DNA from: Gordonibacter pamelaeae 7-10-1-b
GTDB lineage: Bacteria > Actinomycetota > Coriobacteriia > Coriobacteriales > Eggerthellaceae
Length of the DNA: 64,000 nucleotides
Reading direction: 5' to 3'
Assembly (NCBI RefSeq): GCF_000210055.1
Contig: NC_021021.1
Coordinates: 3,536,289 to 3,600,288 of the forward strand
Shown here: in pieces, positions 60,996 to 64,000 of the stretch
How positions within the stretch are numbered: position 1 is the stretch's first letter
Layout: each line of letters begins with the position of its first letter
Made by a program: the position numbers and the translations under genes
Notes under the pieces: model-generated
Seen by the model: the letters and a program-made list of their open reading frames with translations, nothing else
What the model was told of the DNA's origin: nothing
Databases searched by the model: none

Positions 60996-62146
60996 ATCCC
61001 CGAAAGCTCACGGGAAACGCCTCGGTAGACGCCATCGCGACGATGGCCATTACCGGCAACGTTATCCCCGCAACCTGGTACAAGACGATAACGACCGCCT
61101 CCGGCAAGGCCGACCTGGCAGCAATCAACATCCTCTCCGACGTCCTCTACTGGTATCGCCCGAGCGAGATCCGCGACGAGGCCACCGGCGACATCATCGC
61201 CTATCGGAAGAGGTTCTCGGCAGACCTGCTGCAGCGAAGCTACGACCGGCTCGCGGAGCACTTCGGGCTCAGCAAGAGGCAGGCCAAGGACGCCGTGGTG
61301 CGCCTAGAGGAGCTCGGAGCCGTCAGGCGCGTGTTCCGCAACGTCGACTGCGGCGCCGGCATGATGGGCAACGTCATGTTCATCGCCATAGATCCCGCAC
61401 AGGTGCTCGAGCTCACCTACCCAGACCAATCAGACGACTTGGACCCTATGGCGAAAAAACGCCATAGGTATGACGGAGGCGATGCCAAATCCGATACACC
61501 TATGTCGGAATTTCGTCATAGGTATGGCGAAAAATCGCCAGACATATACAAAGATTACTCAGAGACTACCGAGAGATTATCTTCTGACCATCCAACCAAC
61601 CAGCCAGAAAGACTTTCTTGCGACAAGGGGGACGGAGGGCTGGCGGAAACAAGCGAGAGCTTCGAGAGGGCCTGGGAGAAGGTTCCCGGCTCCAAGGCTT
61701 CCCAATGCGCGAAGGAGAAGGCCTGGAGGGTATGGCAGGGCTCGCTCTCAGACCATGGCGTCGACGGGGACTTCCTGGCAAGCAGCTACAGGCGCTACGT
61801 CATCCAGCAGGAGCAAGCCGGCACGGAAGCCAGGTTCATAGCCACCTTGTCAACCTGGCTCAAGCCAAACAGGCCAATCACGGGTCTCAGCCTCGATGCA
61901 GCGCTGGAAAACCGGCGCGAGCAGCGAGCCCGCGCGGAACGTCGCTCTGCCGAAAGGCGCGCAGAAGAGGAGCACCGCAAGGAGGAGGAAAGGATCCGGG
62001 CCCTCGAGACCGAGTGGCGCGATTCGGATCCCGAGGCGCAACGGCTGTGGTCTCTGGCTTGGGATTATGGTGCCGGATTCGACCGAATGGGCGACGCAAT
62101 GCGCGACTACCGAGCCTATCGCGACGAGAGGTTCAGGCCCGGATAG
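60992..62146 (+). CDS. replication-initiator-like winged-helix protein
   Basis: The 384-residue protein starts MNPRKLTGNASVDAIATMAI and has a winged-helix region (about 30-125: YDRLAEHFGLSKRQAKDAVVRLEELGAV), a low-complexity middle with two HRY(D/G) units encoded by iteron-like DNA (61445-61530), and a charged helical C terminus (REQRARAERRSAERR). The plan resembles plasmid initiators whose origin lies inside the rep gene. It could instead be a phage-type DNA-binding protein. Confidence 0.65.
   Translation: MNPRKLTGNASVDAIATMAITGNVIPATWYKTITTASGKADLAAINILSDVLYWYRPSEIRDEATGDIIAYRKRFSADLLQRSYDRLAEHFGLSKRQAKDAVVRLEELGAVRRVFRNVDCGAGMMGNVMFIAIDPAQVLELTYPDQSDDLDPMAKKRHRYDGGDAKSDTPMSEFRHRYGEKSPDIYKDYSETTERLSSDHPTNQPERLSCDKGDGGLAETSESFERAWEKVPGSKASQCAKEKAWRVWQGSLSDHGVDGDFLASSYRRYVIQQEQAGTEARFIATLSTWLKPNRPITGLSLDAALENRREQRARAERRSAERRAEEEHRKEEERIRALETEWRDSDPEAQRLWSLAWDYGAGFDRMGDAMRDYRAYRDERFRPG
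61445..61530. repeat. palindrome and iteron-like repeats inside the rep-like gene
   Basis: CCTATGGCG-AAAAAA-CGCCATAGG (61445-61468) is a perfect dyad. The overlapping word CATAGGTATGACG (61463-61475) recurs as CATAGGTATGGCG near 61517-61529, with a partial ACCTATGTCGG between. Such repeats in the middle of an initiator gene are seen at internal replication origins. Confidence 0.6.
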
Positions 62147-62490
62147 GAGCTGCTGGGACAATTTGTCCCAGTGACTTACCTTATCGTTTCGCCTTTGCTG
62201 AAACATCCAATCTCAACTGGTACTTTCTCAACCACTGTCCCATGCATTGGACACCCAAGACAGCGCGTTTCTGTAGAGTACAGGCTGTATTACTGTGCCC
62301 AGGCGCGGGTTCAGCCAAGTGGCTGCCCGAAGCGATGCGACCGCCTGATTCGAAACCTCGTGACGGATTCCCGTCACCTCATGACGGATTTCGCCACAGA
62401 CATGAAGCGCACCGTTACCCTTCCCAGCATCACCGGGCCTGCACGGGCCGCGGCTACGGCAACTCGCAGCCGTGAGTGATGGAGGAAGCG
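62147..62490. other. non-coding interval with palindrome 62153-62171
   Basis: No gene was seen. CTGGGACAATTTGTCCCAG (62153-62171) begins 7 nt after the rep-like stop codon and belongs to the five-member palindrome family. Further on, GTGACGG/CCGTCAC (about 62364-62379) forms a small dyad. The location between rep and transfer genes makes it a candidate origin or regulatory region. Confidence 0.45.
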
Positions 62491-62760
62491 ATGGAGCACC
62501 TAGACCCGATAACCAGACAGTACCTGGGAGTGATCAACAGTTACAAGGACCGAAGCGGCATGTCGACGACAGAGCTCGCGAGGCGACTTGGGCTGAGCGA
62601 CACGAGCGTCGGGAAGAAGCTGCGCGGTGAGGTGGCCATGTCTGCTACCGAACTGGTGAAGATTACCTGGCTTTTCAAGATCGAGTTCACCGAGTACTTC
62701 TTCGTGGGCCTAGGCGACCTTCCAGAGTCCACGCGACCTCAAAGGAAAGACAAGCGCTGA
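62491..62760 (+). CDS. small HTH regulator (element 2)
   Basis: The 89-residue protein has a Cro/C1-like helix-turn-helix SGMSTTELARRLGLSDTSVGKKLRGEVAMSA (about 20-55). Start ATG 62491 follows GGAGGA. It is the first gene of the transfer segment, followed by a TGGGACA dyad and pcfB, so it is a candidate for binding that palindrome. Confidence 0.7.
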   Translation: MEHLDPITRQYLGVINSYKDRSGMSTTELARRLGLSDTSVGKKLRGEVAMSATELVKITWLFKIEFTEYFFVGLGDLPESTRPQRKDKR

Positions 62761-62764
62761 CGAG

Positions 62765-62782
62765 TGGGACAAATTGTCCCGG
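62765..62782. promoter_or_regulatory. TGGGACA-N3-TGTCCCG palindrome before pcfB (element 2)
   Basis: TGGGACAAATTGTCCCGG matches the shared 19-bp dyad with one mismatch and lies 19 nt before the pcfB start, the same position as 46488-46506 in element 1. Confidence 0.65.
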
Positions 62783-62800
62783 CACATCTAGGGAGGAACC

Positions 62801-63391
62801 ATGCCAAGCGACTTCGGGGACGAGTCCGGCGAAAAGCTTTTCGACTGGATGCTCCGCCTGGGCCAGGAGGCTGGGCAGGCTGCCATGGCCCATAGCGCAG
62901 CGCGGGTCTCAATGGCCTTCAGGAACGCCGTCGGAGAGATCGGGCACGGGCAATCAGCAGCCGCAGGCATTGAGCGGGCAAGCGAGGCGACAGAATGGGC
63001 GAAGCTGAACCTGCACGAGTTCAAGGGCCTCCCCGAGTTCGAGACAATCAAGGAAATCATCGACGCGAACCTCGACCGCGAGGCGCTTTCGCATGAGTTC
63101 TTCAGCGAGGGCGAAAAGTCATACCTCATCTTCAGGGTCGGTGACGCGCCCGAAGTCGCCAGGTGCTTCGACGAGCTGGCCCAGGAGACCACGCAAGCCG
63201 CCAAGAAGGCCGAGCAGCAGCTCTCCAGGGAAAAGGGCCACGCCTCTGGCGCGAGGGACCTGGAAGTGCTTAAGGAGCCTGACAAGGAGCCGCTCCAGGA
63301 CCGCGTCGAGGCGTTCAAGAAGTCGGCAGAGCTCGTCGAGCGCGCCCACGGCCGCAGCCGCGAGGTCATCGACCAAGCGAGGGGACGTTGA
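62801..63391 (+). CDS. PcfB-family (DUF3801) conjugation protein (element 2)
   Basis: The 196-residue protein starts PSDFGDESGEKLFDWMLRLG, nearly identical to the element 1 protein at 45928-46458, and continues TEWAKLNLHEFKGLPEFETI. It acts with the coupling protein encoded next, with a 4-nt overlap. AGGGAGGAACC precedes the start. Confidence 0.85.
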   Translation: MPSDFGDESGEKLFDWMLRLGQEAGQAAMAHSAARVSMAFRNAVGEIGHGQSAAAGIERASEATEWAKLNLHEFKGLPEFETIKEIIDANLDREALSHEFFSEGEKSYLIFRVGDAPEVARCFDELAQETTQAAKKAEQQLSREKGHASGARDLEVLKEPDKEPLQDRVEAFKKSAELVERAHGRSREVIDQARGR

Positions 63392-64000
63392 CGCCCTTCG
63401 ACAAGCATACCGTGACGAAGGCCGCCCTTCTCTCAGCCTGCGCAGCCCTCGCAGGCTTCCTCTTCGTCGGAAGCCTCCTCGCGCTTCCGGGAGGCTCCCT
63501 GGACCCCGTCGAGGCGCTGCTGCAGATGCCGGCATGGATCGCCGGCGGCGGCATCGGGAATGCGAACACGCTTGCCCCGTTGGCAGGCATGCTGGCGGCA
63601 TGCGGCGTCTGGGGGCTGTGGGTGCATCAGGTGCTTCGAGGCGGGACGTTCCGACGCGGCGAGGAGCACGGATCGTCTCGCTGGGGCAGCAGCGACGAGG
63701 GCAAGGCCTTCATGAACCAGGATGAGCCGGACATGAACATCCCCCTGACCAGCTCCATCGGAATCCCGGTTTCGAGGCCTGAATTCGACCTAGAGACTGA
63801 CCGCAACCGCAACATCTGCGTGGTCGGAACGCCCGGCACGGGAAAGACCAGGAGCCACGTCCTGCCGCTGCTGATGCAGATGAACGCGAGCTACCTGGTC
63901 ACCGACCCAAAGGGCACGCTGATCGGCTCGACGGGCTGGATGTTCGAGTCTGCCGGATACAGGATCCGCAACTTCGACCTGGTCAAGATGGAGTCCTCGA
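63388..64000 (+). CDS. VirD4-type coupling protein, truncated by window end
   Basis: 204 codons are visible from TTG 63388. There are two N-terminal membrane segments (about 10-30 and 50-80), EEHGSSRWGSSDEG (about 91-104), Walker A VVGTPGTGKTRSHVLP (about 146-161) and TDPKGTLIG. It is homologous to the element 1 coupling protein. The gene continues beyond the window. Confidence 0.85.
   Translation, partial: MTPFDKHTVTKAALLSACAALAGFLFVGSLLALPGGSLDPVEALLQMPAWIAGGGIGNANTLAPLAGMLAACGVWGLWVHQVLRGGTFRRGEEHGSSRWGSSDEGKAFMNQDEPDMNIPLTSSIGIPVSRPEFDLETDRNRNICVVGTPGTGKTRSHVLPLLMQMNASYLVTDPKGTLIGSTGWMFESAGYRIRNFDLVKMESS

Noticed and set aside
1..64000. CRISPR arrays, tRNA or rRNA genes
   Set aside because: No evenly spaced repeat array, no cloverleaf with a T-arm consensus and no rRNA-like stretch was recognised by eye; a covariance-model scan would be needed to exclude a divergent tRNA.

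Overview
The window reads as one contig from a high-GC Gram-positive gut-type bacterium, most likely a member of the Coriobacteriia (Collinsella/Olsenella/Eggerthella group). This is an inference from the GC-rich codon use, the sortase-anchored VaFE-type surface protein, Gram-positive style conjugation genes (PrgI-, PcfB- and glucosaminidase/NlpC-type) and a small CLECIGIG-type membrane protein next to a NapH-like ferredoxin. No rRNA, tRNA or CRISPR array was recognised. Most of the window is accessory DNA.

Layout. 0-3 kb: transposase remnant, an autoregulated hipBA toxin-antitoxin pair and a YraN-like nuclease. 3-11 kb: a type I restriction-modification operon (RHH regulator, hsdM, a split and repeat-rich hsdS, hsdR) followed by a membrane protein of unknown function. 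11-17 kb: a GmrSD-type (DUF262/DUF1524) nuclease, then a 3.7-kb cassette (hxlR, NAD(P)-binding protein, dinJ-like antitoxin, abiEi/abiEii) bounded by a roughly 170-bp direct repeat that copies the tail of the GmrSD gene. 17-20 kb: left end of integrative element 1 (XRE repressor, excisionase, tyrosine integrase, mobilisation-type protein). 20-32 kb, minus strand: a seven-gene defence operon (RHH regulator, SNF2 helicase, DUF4391, type III Mod with a G10 tract, type III Res, frameshifted unknown gene, second GmrSD). 32-49 kb, minus strand: sortase B, a large anchored surface protein and a type IV secretion/conjugation module with DnaC-like and HTH proteins. 49.5-53 kb: an unknown zinc-ribbon gene and a second, broken AbiE pair carrying an IS3-type transposase tail. 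53-58 kb: chromosome-like segment with a two-component system and a redox operon (CXXC miniprotein, 4Fe-4S membrane protein, TlpA-type lipoprotein), then a frameshifted Sel1 gene. 58.1-64 kb: left part of a second, related integrative element (XRE, xis, int, mob-type protein, rep-like protein, HTH, PcfB, truncated VirD4).

How it fits together. Two restriction systems 28 kb apart are each headed by a paralogous ribbon-helix-helix gene, and both promoters carry the same 15-bp word immediately downstream of the -10 box, which suggests a common controller. Several defence genes carry simple repeats or homopolymers that could switch or retarget them: (AG)9 and four 12-bp repeats in hsdS, and G10 in mod. 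The two integrative elements share a left-end gene order, homologous PcfB proteins, a 12-bp word at their left ends (a possible attachment core), and a 19-bp palindrome that sits just upstream of pcfB in both. Intact genes look functional, but virB4, the second abiEii, the Sel1 gene and the gene at 21.8-22.9 kb each contain a frameshift, which may be real or may be sequence error.
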